Assembly: GCA_963204915.1 (NCBI GenBank)
Contig: CAUJHS010000038.1
Location: 1 to 64,000, forward strand
DNA from: Planctomycetota bacterium
GTDB taxonomy: Bacteria; Planctomycetota; Planctomycetia; Pirellulales; Pirellulaceae
Length of the DNA stretch: 64,000 nucleotides
Direction of reading: 5' to 3'
This document shows positions 18,778 to 28,914 of the stretch, in pieces. Both the position numbers and the translations under genes were made by a program. The stretch's first letter is position 1. Each line of letters opens with the position of its first letter. The notes under the pieces are model-generated. The model was not told the DNA's origin, searched no databases, and saw nothing but the letters and a program-made list of their open reading frames with translations.

Positions 18778-21700
18778 TTAATGAGCGGTCGGGTTGATGT
18801 CCGCCGAATACCCCGCGGCGTCCGGCGACCCGGTTCGAGGCGCCTTCCGCCCCTCGGACTTAATTGTTGTTAAGGCGGAAAACCGGGACCAATACGTCAC
18901 CCATTCCTCCCAAGTGATGGGCGCTCGGGCGTCGAGTGACACGAACCCCGCCGCACTATCGACGCCTGCGCGCCGACACAAGCCGGCCCAAGCATCTTGA
19001 AAGGTTTTTCGATCGTGCGTTGTTAAATTGCTCAACCACCCCATCCGAACAATCGAGGCGGTCAAACGTCCGCCGTGGTCGTGCCAAGTTAACAGGGCCG
19101 ACTCCCGCTGCGGGGCGTCGCAGCGTAGTTCTACTTCGATCCGGTTCGTCGCGGCCGCAACTTCTCCTATGTTGAGCGACTCTCCGGAGTGAAACCCGAC
19201 TTCTTCGAGCAGTTCGATCAGTTCGCGTTCGACGAACCGACGTACTGATTCCTCCACACGACGGAGCGACACGCGGCGATGATTTACAGGCTTCCAATCG
19301 CCGGTTCGCTCTGCCTTGCGCGCCGCCCGGCGGAGCGCCGCGAACGCCTTGGGAAGCGTGCCTGAGTGAAATCCCGGCCGCAAGAGGCGAAGCATCGTCT
19401 CGCCGTGATGACCAATGGGCGCCGGCCTGAGCGTCAGCGAGCGGTTCGCATCGTAGAGTCGCCAGTTTTCCTTCAGCTCCCACACCAAAAAGCCGAACAC
19501 GCCCGGGACCAGCCAGATGGTGGTCCAAACGAGCGTGTTTGCTCGTGCGGCGCCGATGTAAGGCGTCAACTGTTTCACAAACACCGGGCCCGACGGCAAG
19601 ATCACCTTGTGCGACACCGTGACGACGGGGAAATGCTTGATGGGGTTGATTTGCGGCTCAACCAAAAGCGTGAACACGAACACCACCACGTACGCAACAA
19701 AGAACCACACCACCCCCGCGACCAACTTCACGGCTTGTGAAAACCGGTTGTCCCCCGCGCGAAATCGGAGCCATTCGTCGACGGTGTACACGACACGCTC
19801 CAAGGCGACCATCAGCCCGTGGAAGATGTCCATTATCCATTGGTACACGGCTGCAAAAATGCGAATTTTCACCTCATGCCAGGCTTGAACCACAAAGTCG
19901 TTGACCACTTCGGTCACGTAGCGTCCCACGGGCGAATTGAGAAACACCGTCGCGACGAGAAACACATCGAGCGCCGTCCGTAGACTCCAGGGCCGCCCCA
20001 CGACGGCGAAGGGCAACATGAATAACGCGGTCAATAATGCGGGGCGCAACAAGTACGCCTGTATCGCCCCGAACACTTGGCTATTCAAGATTTGCTGAAC
20101 CAATTCGGAACGCAGCAAGCGCGCGGGATAGTCAATGAGCACTTTCCGGCTAATCCGCCAAACTTGCCAAAACAACGCCACATTCCAAGAGCGAAACGTC
20201 GGCCGATGGATCAGAAGCGCCAGCCATACGCCAAGCAAAAACACATATCCATAAAACAACCATTGCGGTTCGGGGCCGACCTGCAATGCCATCGAAGCCG
20301 CTGTGGGTCCATGGTCGGCAGCATGCGCGCCCGAAAACGCGGCGACCATATGGCGCAGAAATTCCAGTAGCAGGTATGCTCCGCCAAAGGGCACTGCGAG
20401 ATACTGAGTAACGAACCGACCAAAGCCGGTGCCAAAAGCCATCGAACTGATGGTTTGCGGCCACCGTAGGTAAACGGCGCCACGGCGATAAACGCCATCC
20501 AGCGCCGCGTCAAGTTTGCGATCGGCGCGCAACAAGCGGTCGCCCAGCACCAATTCCTTCAAACCCGCCACGTCGGGCAGTTTAAGATCGTTCTTCGATA
20601 GCGAATCGCGTAGGTCGCCCATGCTGACATAACCATGTTCAACCACATGGTCGAGCAACTCTTCGACCAGTTTTCGCCGGGCGACGGTCTCGGGAACGTT
20701 TTGGGGGATCAACCCCACTTCATCGAAGATGTCCGAAATGAGCGGACGAATCCGGTCTCGCGAGCGATGCTCGATTCGGTCTACCGCCGCGGCCAGAAGC
20801 GCCGCCAAACGTTGGCGATCATCAGCGTTCATCCGAGCCGAGGGAACGCGTCGATCGGCCGTGCGCAGATGGCGTGTGATCAACACTTCGCGCAGCAGGG
20901 GCAAGGAGCGGCGCACGGGGCGGCGGCCGAGGGTCCGAACCCACTCGATCAGGTCGAGCTTAAACACGCCGCGTTCGTGTTCGACGCACACCTTCTGCAA
21001 ATCGTATAACAAGCGCGCTTCATTCGACCAATAACCTTGCGCCGCAGGCGCCAAAAGCGGCTCCAGTGCGGCGCACCATGCGTCCGTCTCGCGATCAGAA
21101 AGATCCAATACTTGCTGCAATCGCCGACAAAGGACCATCAGCTCGCGGTGCGCCGCGGAAACCATTTCGTCGGCTTCGTCCATCAGGGCGATACGCGCCG
21201 CCAGCATGTGTAAGCGCGCCGCTTTGACGCTGTTGCCCAACGCGGCCGCGCGTTTGGCGCGAGCTTGCAACTTCCATGATTTGGACGGCGAGACTTGCGG
21301 CGGTTCGACCGGGCCCGGCGTCCAATCGAACGTTTGCGGTCCGACGTCGTTGGGCGCATACGATTTCGGCGGCGGAGCGCCAGGGAGCCGCGTTTGGGCG
21401 AACACTTGTGCGTGGTCCAAGTCTTGGCTTACCACCGCATCAATCGCGGCCCAGTCGCGAATGGCGGGAAAATACAATGCCAATTGCGGCTCCGCGAAGT
21501 ACCGCAACTCAAGATAGACCGCCGCAAACTCAATGTAGACGTGAAGGTCCGTCGGTGTTGGAAAGAGGAACTCGTCCTTCATCAACACCGCGCGAATCTC
21601 AGCGAACTCAATATCGCCAATCCGTTGACGCCGGTCGGCGGCGATTTCCGCGCCTGAGAAATCGGCAAATCGACGGTCCAATTCGCGATGGACGCGCGAG

Positions 21701-22035
21701 TGAAACAACAGCCGCCAATAGCGCAGCAACGCGGTTTCGGCGCCGTCCCAATCCAGCGTTTCTTCGTCCGTGGGTTTGGACAGCAGAATCACTCCGGGCG
21801 GAAGATCGGCTTCCGGAGGAAGCTCCAACTCGGCGCGATCGACGAACGCCAACAAACGATCGCGTTCCAGCGTATAGCACTTGCGGTGCGGAACCGCCAA
21901 CCCCAACCCTGGCAATCGCTGATCGAGTCGAATGACCCGGCGCAAAATGCGCGGCTCCACCAGCAGGGCGGCTGGCTCGACCGATCGTAGGTCGCGTCGC
22001 AGTGCGTCCAGGGTAATTTTGGGAGGCGATTCCAT
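18778..22035 (-). CDS. giant membrane protein of unknown function
   Basis: 1085 residues; I do not recognise the family. About 500 N-terminal residues are soluble, rich in Arg, Leu and Asp and mostly helical. Residues about 570-670 and 790-890 hold roughly six hydrophobic helices (for example FLLGVWLALLIH, LTALFMLPFAVVG, WFFVAYVVVFVFTLLV, TIWLVPGVFGFLVWEL). The last 200 residues are basic and soluble. No nucleotide-binding or catalytic motif is visible. ATG 22035 is preferred to the TTG at 22038; its first base is the last base of a TGA closing a GC-rich upstream frame (TGATG). It faces the DUF1080 gene, with 16 bases between stops. Confidence 0.75.
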   Translation of the reverse strand: MESPPKITLDALRRDLRSVEPAALLVEPRILRRVIRLDQRLPGLGLAVPHRKCYTLERDRLLAFVDRAELELPPEADLPPGVILLSKPTDEETLDWDGAETALLRYWRLLFHSRVHRELDRRFADFSGAEIAADRRQRIGDIEFAEIRAVLMKDEFLFPTPTDLHVYIEFAAVYLELRYFAEPQLALYFPAIRDWAAIDAVVSQDLDHAQVFAQTRLPGAPPPKSYAPNDVGPQTFDWTPGPVEPPQVSPSKSWKLQARAKRAAALGNSVKAARLHMLAARIALMDEADEMVSAAHRELMVLCRRLQQVLDLSDRETDAWCAALEPLLAPAAQGYWSNEARLLYDLQKVCVEHERGVFKLDLIEWVRTLGRRPVRRSLPLLREVLITRHLRTADRRVPSARMNADDRQRLAALLAAAVDRIEHRSRDRIRPLISDIFDEVGLIPQNVPETVARRKLVEELLDHVVEHGYVSMGDLRDSLSKNDLKLPDVAGLKELVLGDRLLRADRKLDAALDGVYRRGAVYLRWPQTISSMAFGTGFGRFVTQYLAVPFGGAYLLLEFLRHMVAAFSGAHAADHGPTAASMALQVGPEPQWLFYGYVFLLGVWLALLIHRPTFRSWNVALFWQVWRISRKVLIDYPARLLRSELVQQILNSQVFGAIQAYLLRPALLTALFMLPFAVVGRPWSLRTALDVFLVATVFLNSPVGRYVTEVVNDFVVQAWHEVKIRIFAAVYQWIMDIFHGLMVALERVVYTVDEWLRFRAGDNRFSQAVKLVAGVVWFFVAYVVVFVFTLLVEPQINPIKHFPVVTVSHKVILPSGPVFVKQLTPYIGAARANTLVWTTIWLVPGVFGFLVWELKENWRLYDANRSLTLRPAPIGHHGETMLRLLRPGFHSGTLPKAFAALRRAARKAERTGDWKPVNHRRVSLRRVEESVRRFVERELIELLEEVGFHSGESLNIGEVAAATNRIEVELRCDAPQRESALLTWHDHGGRLTASIVRMGWLSNLTTHDRKTFQDAWAGLCRRAGVDSAAGFVSLDARAPITWEEWVTYWSRFSALTTIKSEGRKAPRTGSPDAAGYSADINPTAH

Positions 22036-22422
22036 CAAACGTTGAAGCTGCGGCCCCGGGGAAGAAACGTCGCGTCTGCCTGCAGGTGGGCATGTCGCAG
22101 CATGACGAGGCGGCGTCCCTGTGCGGCGCCCGCTCCCAGCGGGATCAGGTAATTCCGTCCGGGAAGGTCATGCCCCCGTCGTTCCGTACCGTTCGGCGGA
22201 ACGAGCGATCCCCACGGAGCGTACTTGGTGAGTCCTTGAACTTCGCAAAATAAACTCCATCGTTTTTTGCGACGTTTCGTTTAGTATTGCCTGCGAGCGC
22301 GGTCGGTGGAAGGCCGCTCCCTCGTCGGCACGCTCTGTGACGCCCGTCTATTATACGCCCGCAATTACGTGGCGGCGGTGTGGAAGCCTGTGAGGCTCCG
22401 ATTTGCAGCGTGCTTGGTGAAA
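22036..22422. other. region between efflux pump and giant membrane protein; possible short coding stretch
   Basis: The minus strand holds a frame open from about 22281 to the TGA at 22035-22037, encoding roughly 80 residues ending in LPRGRSFNV. Its only in-frame ATG is at 22103, so it would be tiny or use a non-standard start. The stop overlaps the next start as TGATG, a common coupling arrangement, which is why it is noted. I cannot match it to a family. The rest (22282-22422) shows nothing recognisable. Confidence 0.3.
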
Positions 22423-25400
22423 TCAGGATTTCATAGGCGATTCACTGTCAAACACCACTTCCTCGCCCCCGAATGTGGGGGCAGCCAGTTTTCGCCAGCC
22501 CTCGTAAAAGTAGTGTTTGGCTTCCAGCGTCAACGTAAACAAGCACGGCACAAGGATCAACGTAAATACCGTGGAAACAAGCAATCCGCCCAGCAACACG
22601 CTTCCAATGCCGCGATAAAGTTCGCTTCCTGCGCCGGGAGAAATCACCAGAGGCAAGAGACCAAACAGACCGATCATGGCGGTCATAAAGATTGGACGGA
22701 TGCGCGTGCGAACGCTTTCCAATACCGCATGCCTTTGGCCCATGTTTTCCTCGCGCATGTGAACCAGCGCCTGCTCGACAATCAAAATCGGGTTATTCAC
22801 CACAGTTCCTACCAGAATGATAAAGCCGAGCATGGTGAGCACATCCAGCGGCTGCACCACGCCTTCTGGCAATATGACCGCATTCAAGAGCCATAGCCCT
22901 GCCAACCCGCCGACGGCGCCCAAGGGCACGCTCAGAATGATCACCGCGGGATATAGCCAAGACTCGAACAATGCCGCCATTAACAGGTACGTAATCAGAA
23001 CCGCCAGGGCCAAGTTCCATCGCAGCGAAGTCCAGGTAGTTTTCAATTTATCGGCCGTACCAGCCAGGTTGGGTTCGGGAATGCCGTCCAGCAGGCCTTC
23101 TTCCCGCATGGGCGCAATTACGTTGTTGCGTATGCGGTCCATGGCGTCTTCTAAGGCAATGTGGGCCGGCGGGGTGACTTCAATCGTAATCGCTCGTTGT
23201 CGCTCGCGCCGGTTGATTTGTTCCGGGCCGCTACGGTACTCGACATTCGCCACCGCTTCGACCGGCGCCGTTTGCCCCTGTGGCAGCGCAATGGAAAGCG
23301 CCCGCAAGTCTTGGGTATTCGTGGCGAAATCCGCGTTACCGACAATGGTCAGGTCGATCTTGTCGCCCCCCATGTAGTAGTCGGCCGCATACGCGCCATC
23401 GATCAAGGCGTTAACGGTATAACCTAAATCAACCGCGTTGACGCCGGAGTCAGCGGCCTGATCCCATTTGGGAAGTACGTGCAACTCGGGGCTGGAAAGA
23501 TCCAAACTGGGCACCGGGCGCGCTTGCACGCCGGGCGTTCCTGGCGGAGCGTCCGCAGGCGGTGGAAACTCGGCTTGAATGCGTCCCATCATTTGTGCGC
23601 CCACCGCCACGAGTTGTTCGATGTGCGGTCCGACGATTTCGACTTCCACGGTTCGTCCCGCGGTGAGCCCCTGTTCAAACAGGCTCGATTGTTTGGCGAT
23701 CACAATCGTTCCGGGCAATTGGCGTCCCACTTGCTGAACAAGACCTTCTAACTCGCGCGCTCGCATAGGATCGTGCGCTCGCAAACCCAGGAAAAGTTGA
23801 CGGCCGCGAGCAACATAGAAAAAGTCGCCGATCACAGGGTAGTCCAGCTTGGCGGCCTCGGGACTATTGGGGTCCACATCCCAATAGGTGCGCAGCGAGT
23901 TCTCGATTTGCTCGCCCATCGTCGTCATATAGTCAAGGTTATACCCGGGCGGCGGCAAGATGATGCCAAACACGAGATTCCGATTGCCGCTGGGCAGGTA
24001 CTCGACTTTGGGAAACAAAACCCAGAGCAGTAGAATGGATACGCCAACGAGCACCAGCACGACGGCGATGCGGCGCATTACGGAATGAATCAGCCAGCGA
24101 TTGGCGCCGACCACGGCTTCCACGAATAAAGCGCCAAAGCGGTCGAGGGGCCATAGCAGCAGATGCCGCAAAGTGTACAACACCGGCGCCAGGGCTCGAC
24201 GAATCGCCGTTCTTGCTCCACGGACTCCGCGCACGAAGAGATTGCGAGATGGAGGCGCCGGATGGACGGGCGGCCGAAAGCCAGAGACAACGTCCTCCTC
24301 GGGTTCGTCACGGCGTAGAATTTGCCTCGCCGCCGTCGGAACGACCGTGAGCGCCACCAACAGCGATAACGCCACCGCCGCGCTCGTGGCAAGGGCAATA
24401 TCACGGAACAATTGCCCAGCCTCATCCTGCACGAACAATACGGGGATGAACACCGCCAGGTTGGCGAGCGTCGCGGCCACCACGGCGCCCCACACTTCTT
24501 TAGTTCCCTTGACGACGGCCGTGACCGCAGGCTCGCCCAACTGATGATGCCGGTAAATGTTCTCCAACACCACAATAAAATTGTCAACGAGCATGCCGAC
24601 CGCAAAAGCAATGCCCGCCAGACTCGGCACATTCAAGGATCGGCCGAGTAGCTTCATCACCAAGAACATGCCAATGATGCTCACCGTGATGGACAAGAAC
24701 ACCACCAAGGTCGAGCGAACGCTGCGCAAAAAGAGCAACAGTACGATGAACGTCAGCACCGCGCCTTCGATCACGTTTTCCTCGACCAGCCACATGGCCG
24801 AATGGATGTACTCGGTTTCGTCGTACACTTGGCTCAAATAAAGGCCGCGATCCGCCAGAACGTGATCATTCACTTCTTGCGTTGCCTGGCGTAGGCCCTC
24901 CATCACATCCAACACGTTCGCGCCGGTTTCGCGCATGGCGTTAATGGCGATCACCGAAGTGCCGTAACGCCGCACCATGCCGTCCGGCTTCTTGTAGCCG
25001 AGCCGCACCTGAGCCACGTCGCGCAGGTATACGGCCGGCGTATCGGGGCGTGAAAGGATCACGTTCTCGACCTGCTGCGGCGTGCGGAACTGCCCCAACG
25101 TGCGGATGACATACCGGCGTTTTCCTTCCCAGAGATCCCCCGCCGAGGTGTCCATGTTCTGCCCTCGCAGCGCCGCGCGCACATCGCCAATGGTTAGGTA
25201 CCTCGCCGCGAGGCGTTCGGGATCGACGATCACTTGCATTTCCTCTTCGCGTCCGCCCATCACATTGGCGTTGGACACGCCATCGACGCGCTCGAAGCGG
25301 GCTTCGATGAAATCTTCAGCAAATCGGCGCTCGGTCGTGACGTCGATCTCGCTCACCAACGGTTTCAGGTCCGGATACTGCGCCGAGAGCTCCTGCAAAC

Positions 25401-26103
25401 GCGTGAGCATGGCGATGCGGTCATCCATCCCCTCGATTTCCGTGAGTTGCGACGTCAACTCAGGATAGCGCTCCCGCGCTTGGTCAAATTCCTCCGGTCT
25501 TGGACGGCGCAGCGTGAGCGCCATCGCCAGGTCAGGATGTTCATTACAAAGCTGACGCAGCCGATAAAGCAGCAAGCCGGGATTCGCAGTCTGCTCCACG
25601 TACGTAAGGCGATCGGCAAGATCGGGATGCTTTTCTCTTGCTGCGGCGAACTGTTCGCGCGTGGGAGGGCGCGGCGTCAAAATAAACCAGGCGATGGGGC
25701 GATCCGAAGCGTTCGACGTGCTGATCACGGGCTCATCGGCGTTCTCCGGATATTCGCGAACTTGCTGCAAGCGCGTGTTCACCAGCATCAACACTTCGTT
25801 CATGTCGGTGCCAATGGCGAACTCCAGCGTGATGCGCCCCATGGAGTCCATGCTCTCGGACGTCATCTTGCGCAGCCCCTCGACACTTTGCAGCTGCTCC
25901 TCTTGTTCGAGGATGATTTCTCGCTCCACTTCCTGTGGACTGGCGCCGGGCCACCGTGTTTCTACCGTAAGCGTAGGAATTTGCACTTCGGGCGTGAGTT
26001 GCACCGGCATTTGCCCGGCCGCGATTACGCCAAACAGGCATAACAGAATGACGCCCACCGACACTTTAACCGGATTTGCGATTAACCATTCAATCAGATG
26101 CAC
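22423..26103 (-). CDS. RND-family efflux transporter (AcrB/HAE1-like) with an inserted helical duplication
   Basis: Inner-membrane proton-driven pump, 1226 residues against about 1040 for AcrB. Both six-helix halves and the large periplasmic loops are present; transmembrane helix 4 has GMLVDNFIVVLENI, keeping the first of the two key aspartates (D407 in AcrB) and carrying Asn at the second. Two additions explain the length: a helical insert at about residues 145-255 in the first periplasmic domain made of two similar 53-residue units, and a basic/proline linker near 605-640. The start is GTG with GAGGA eight bases before. No membrane fusion protein or TolC-like gene lies next to it, so partners must be elsewhere. 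Substrate unknown. Confidence 0.9.
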   Translation of the reverse strand: MHLIEWLIANPVKVSVGVILLCLFGVIAAGQMPVQLTPEVQIPTLTVETRWPGASPQEVEREIILEQEEQLQSVEGLRKMTSESMDSMGRITLEFAIGTDMNEVLMLVNTRLQQVREYPENADEPVISTSNASDRPIAWFILTPRPPTREQFAAAREKHPDLADRLTYVEQTANPGLLLYRLRQLCNEHPDLAMALTLRRPRPEEFDQARERYPELTSQLTEIEGMDDRIAMLTRLQELSAQYPDLKPLVSEIDVTTERRFAEDFIEARFERVDGVSNANVMGGREEEMQVIVDPERLAARYLTIGDVRAALRGQNMDTSAGDLWEGKRRYVIRTLGQFRTPQQVENVILSRPDTPAVYLRDVAQVRLGYKKPDGMVRRYGTSVIAINAMRETGANVLDVMEGLRQATQEVNDHVLADRGLYLSQVYDETEYIHSAMWLVEENVIEGAVLTFIVLLLFLRSVRSTLVVFLSITVSIIGMFLVMKLLGRSLNVPSLAGIAFAVGMLVDNFIVVLENIYRHHQLGEPAVTAVVKGTKEVWGAVVAATLANLAVFIPVLFVQDEAGQLFRDIALATSAAVALSLLVALTVVPTAARQILRRDEPEEDVVSGFRPPVHPAPPSRNLFVRGVRGARTAIRRALAPVLYTLRHLLLWPLDRFGALFVEAVVGANRWLIHSVMRRIAVVLVLVGVSILLLWVLFPKVEYLPSGNRNLVFGIILPPPGYNLDYMTTMGEQIENSLRTYWDVDPNSPEAAKLDYPVIGDFFYVARGRQLFLGLRAHDPMRARELEGLVQQVGRQLPGTIVIAKQSSLFEQGLTAGRTVEVEIVGPHIEQLVAVGAQMMGRIQAEFPPPADAPPGTPGVQARPVPSLDLSSPELHVLPKWDQAADSGVNAVDLGYTVNALIDGAYAADYYMGGDKIDLTIVGNADFATNTQDLRALSIALPQGQTAPVEAVANVEYRSGPEQINRRERQRAITIEVTPPAHIALEDAMDRIRNNVIAPMREEGLLDGIPEPNLAGTADKLKTTWTSLRWNLALAVLITYLLMAALFESWLYPAVIILSVPLGAVGGLAGLWLLNAVILPEGVVQPLDVLTMLGFIILVGTVVNNPILIVEQALVHMREENMGQRHAVLESVRTRIRPIFMTAMIGLFGLLPLVISPGAGSELYRGIGSVLLGGLLVSTVFTLILVPCLFTLTLEAKHYFYEGWRKLAAPTFGGEEVVFDSESPMKS

Positions 26104-26369
26104 GGAACGTATCCTCGCAAAGCAAATGCCGACGGCGAATCGCGCAGCTCTAAACGCTACTTCAAGCGCGACTTTCCGCGAAGCACGGAATCACAGGTAG
26201 GGGATGTGCGGTTAGCGTAGCAAGCGGACGCGACGAAGGTGCGGCGCCCGTCGCATCTATGATAGTAGCTAGAACGTCGTTCACACAATCCAATTCGCCG
26301 CAACTTGGCGGCGCAGCACCTAACATTACAACTCCGGCGGCGCCGGAAAGTATCGATCTCGCGACGATC

Positions 26370-28106
26370 TTACGTTGGCGGAATATCCTCTTTGAGCATC
26401 CCCGCCGGCGAGACTCCATGCTTGCTGATTTCGCCGCGCAATTCCTGCCCTAGCACGCTGTGGCGCCGCCCGTACAGAAAATAGATGCACATGCCCAGTG
26501 CGAGCCAGGCGAATAACCGCCACCAATTGGCCGCGGGCAACGAGAACATCAGAAGCAAGCACGCACCAATGCCGAGAACGGGAACGATCGGCACTAGGGG
26601 ACAACGGAAGGGGCGGTGCGCTTCAGGATTGATTCGTCGCATGATGAGCACGGCGCTGCACACCACCACAAAAGCAAACAACGTGCCGATGTTCGTAAGA
26701 TGCAGCAACGAGTCAATCGGCAACAAACCCGCCAACATCGACACGAACACGCCAATAGCGATGGTGCTCTTCCACGGCGTTTGAAACCGCGGGTGAACGT
26801 CGGCGAAAAAGCTGCGCGGCACAAGGCCGTCGCGCGCCATCGCCAAAAACACGCGCGGCGCGCTAAGCATCATCACCAGCAGCACCGAAGTAATGCCCGC
26901 CACGCCCGCCAGAGCAATGATGAACTCGGCCCAGCCCAAGCCAACGCTTCGAAACGCATCCGAAACGCCCGCATCTTTGCTGAGCGCCGCGTAGGGAACC
27001 ATGCCCGTCAAAACGGCGACCACCGCCACATACAACACCGTGCAAATGAGAAGCGAGGCGATAATCCCGATCGGCACGTCGCGCTGCGGATTTTTCGCTT
27101 CCTCGGCATGGGTTGAAACGGAATCAAAACCGATGTACGCAAAAAAGATGATGGCGGCGCCAGCGAACATGCCTACCGGGGCGCCGCCTTCGTTGACCAT
27201 GCCAAGCACGGGTATTCCGAAGAAACTGACGCCCGTCCAACCGTAGGGAGCAAAATCGTTGGTCCAGTTTTCCGGTTTGATGTAAAACGCTCCCACCGCG
27301 ATGACGAACAAGACCGCCACGACTTTAATGGCGACCATCAGCGCGTTGAAGCCAGCGCTTTCGCTAATGCCTTTGACCAAGATCATGGTCATGATCGCGA
27401 CGATAAGAATCGCGGGCAGGTTCACAACGGCTTGTTGCACGTTCTGGATTTTTGCGGCCGTTGCGTCGTCGTCGACGCGACCGACCACGGCGCCATCCTT
27501 CGTGCGAACCCAGCAGGTGACGCCCTCCGCTTCACCGTCCACATTGGTTCGCACGCTTTGCGTCACTTTTGCGCCGTCGTACTCGGCCACCAGGTTCGGC
27601 AGGAAGTGACCCTGGTCGTACTTAATTGGCGCGCCCGAAATCACCATGGGTACGGCAATGCCAAGTTTGAGCAGCACGCTCTGAAAATATCCTGACCAGC
27701 CGTTGGCCACTGTGGCCGCCCCCACAGCGTATTCCAACACCAGATCCCACCCGATGATCCAAGCGAACAACTCGCCCAACGTGGTGTACGCATAGGTGTA
27801 GGCGCTTCCGGCGACAGGCGCCATCGACGCGAACTCGGCGTAACATAGCGCCGCGAAGATACAGGTGATGCCCGCCACCAGGTACGAGATCATCAACGCG
27901 GGGCCGGCTACGTCTTTTGCGGCGGCGCCCGTGGCGACGAAAATTCCCGCGCCAATCACCGCTCCGACGCCCAGCGCGGTTAACGTGACTGGTCCCAGAA
28001 CTCGCTTCAGACGATGATCGCCGGCCATCTCATCCAGAAGCACCTGGAGCGACTTTTTGGCGAACAGTTGATTGGTGGGTTTAGTTTTCTGGCTCGAAGC
28101 GGCCAT
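26370..28106 (-). CDS. APC-superfamily permease, cationic amino-acid transporter type
   Basis: 578 residues with about 12-14 membrane helices. The N-terminal LKRVLGPVTLTALGVGAVIG with GAGIFVATG and the later IGFDSVSTHAEE/NPQRDVPIGI segments are typical of the CAT branch of APC transporters (YfnA-like). A soluble insert of about 70 residues (about 175-245, rich in Asp, Val and Thr) sits in an external loop between early helices, which is unusual. The C-terminal tail after the last helix is about 30 residues. It begins a long run of transport genes. Substrate not readable. Confidence 0.85.
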   Translation of the reverse strand: MAASSQKTKPTNQLFAKKSLQVLLDEMAGDHRLKRVLGPVTLTALGVGAVIGAGIFVATGAAAKDVAGPALMISYLVAGITCIFAALCYAEFASMAPVAGSAYTYAYTTLGELFAWIIGWDLVLEYAVGAATVANGWSGYFQSVLLKLGIAVPMVISGAPIKYDQGHFLPNLVAEYDGAKVTQSVRTNVDGEAEGVTCWVRTKDGAVVGRVDDDATAAKIQNVQQAVVNLPAILIVAIMTMILVKGISESAGFNALMVAIKVVAVLFVIAVGAFYIKPENWTNDFAPYGWTGVSFFGIPVLGMVNEGGAPVGMFAGAAIIFFAYIGFDSVSTHAEEAKNPQRDVPIGIIASLLICTVLYVAVVAVLTGMVPYAALSKDAGVSDAFRSVGLGWAEFIIALAGVAGITSVLLVMMLSAPRVFLAMARDGLVPRSFFADVHPRFQTPWKSTIAIGVFVSMLAGLLPIDSLLHLTNIGTLFAFVVVCSAVLIMRRINPEAHRPFRCPLVPIVPVLGIGACLLLMFSLPAANWWRLFAWLALGMCIYFLYGRRHSVLGQELRGEISKHGVSPAGMLKEDIPPT

Positions 28107-28233
28107 GAGTCTTCACTTGCTAGGGTCAACGCGGCGCACGGAATTCCAGCGAGCCCCTAGTGTATTGCGCCACAGCGCGAGAGCAATATCCAGGGACTTC
28201 CCTTCTCTGGAAAACCTCGTCGACGCCGCGTAC

Positions 28234-28914
28234 TCAGCCGGAGAACTGCTTCAAAAGGATAAATCCGCCGACGAGCAAGACAAACAGCGCAAGGGTGGCG
28301 ATCTCGAGGTAGGTCTCCAAGAAACGCTTGACGCTGGGACCGAACAGATAAATCGAACCGGCCACAAGGAAGAAGCGGCCGGAACGCCCTAGGATCGACG
28401 CAATGATGAGCGTTTGCAGCGAGACATACTCGTAAAAAACTCCCGACGCAATCGTGAACACTTTATAAGGGATCGGGGTAAAGGCCGCGGCAAAAATCGC
28501 CCAGAAGGCGTTCTCACGGTATAACCCGCCCACGTAATCCATGTTCTCTGGCGTGACGCCTGGCACATAGGCGTAAAAAAAGTCGCCCACGAGCCGCCAC
28601 AAGGCGTAACCAATGAGCCAGCCGAGAATGCCGCCCAAGACCGACGCCACGGCGCTCACCGCCGCGTAGAAAAACGCCCGCCGCGGCCGGGACATGGACA
28701 ACGCAATTTGCAACACATCGGGGGGAATTGGAAAAAACGAACTTTCCGCGAAGGAAATGGCAAACAACGCCGGCGTGCCGTAGGGGGTCTCGGCCCAATG
28801 CAACACCCACTGATAAAGCCGCCGAATGACGTTGGGGCGTTTTTCCGGTTGAGGTTCGTCGGACGCAGACTTCATCGTAGCGGTCTTTCCCGCAGTTCCA
28901 GGAATCGAATTCAT
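28234..28914 (-). CDS. DedA/VTT-domain membrane protein (YqaA-like)
   Basis: 226 residues. The motifs FAESSFFPIPPDVLQIALS and GILGWLIGYALW, and the FTPIPYKVFTIASGVF segment with a conserved proline pair, define the DedA/SNARE-associated (VTT) family; several members move phospholipids or undecaprenyl phosphate across the membrane. ATG 28914 is chosen over the longer frame (28956) because AAGGAAG lies about eight bases upstream. The start overlaps the stop of the upstream permease as ATGA, so translation is probably coupled. Confidence 0.85.
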   Translation of the reverse strand: MNSIPGTAGKTATMKSASDEPQPEKRPNVIRRLYQWVLHWAETPYGTPALFAISFAESSFFPIPPDVLQIALSMSRPRRAFFYAAVSAVASVLGGILGWLIGYALWRLVGDFFYAYVPGVTPENMDYVGGLYRENAFWAIFAAAFTPIPYKVFTIASGVFYEYVSLQTLIIASILGRSGRFFLVAGSIYLFGPSVKRFLETYLEIATLALFVLLVGGFILLKQFSG

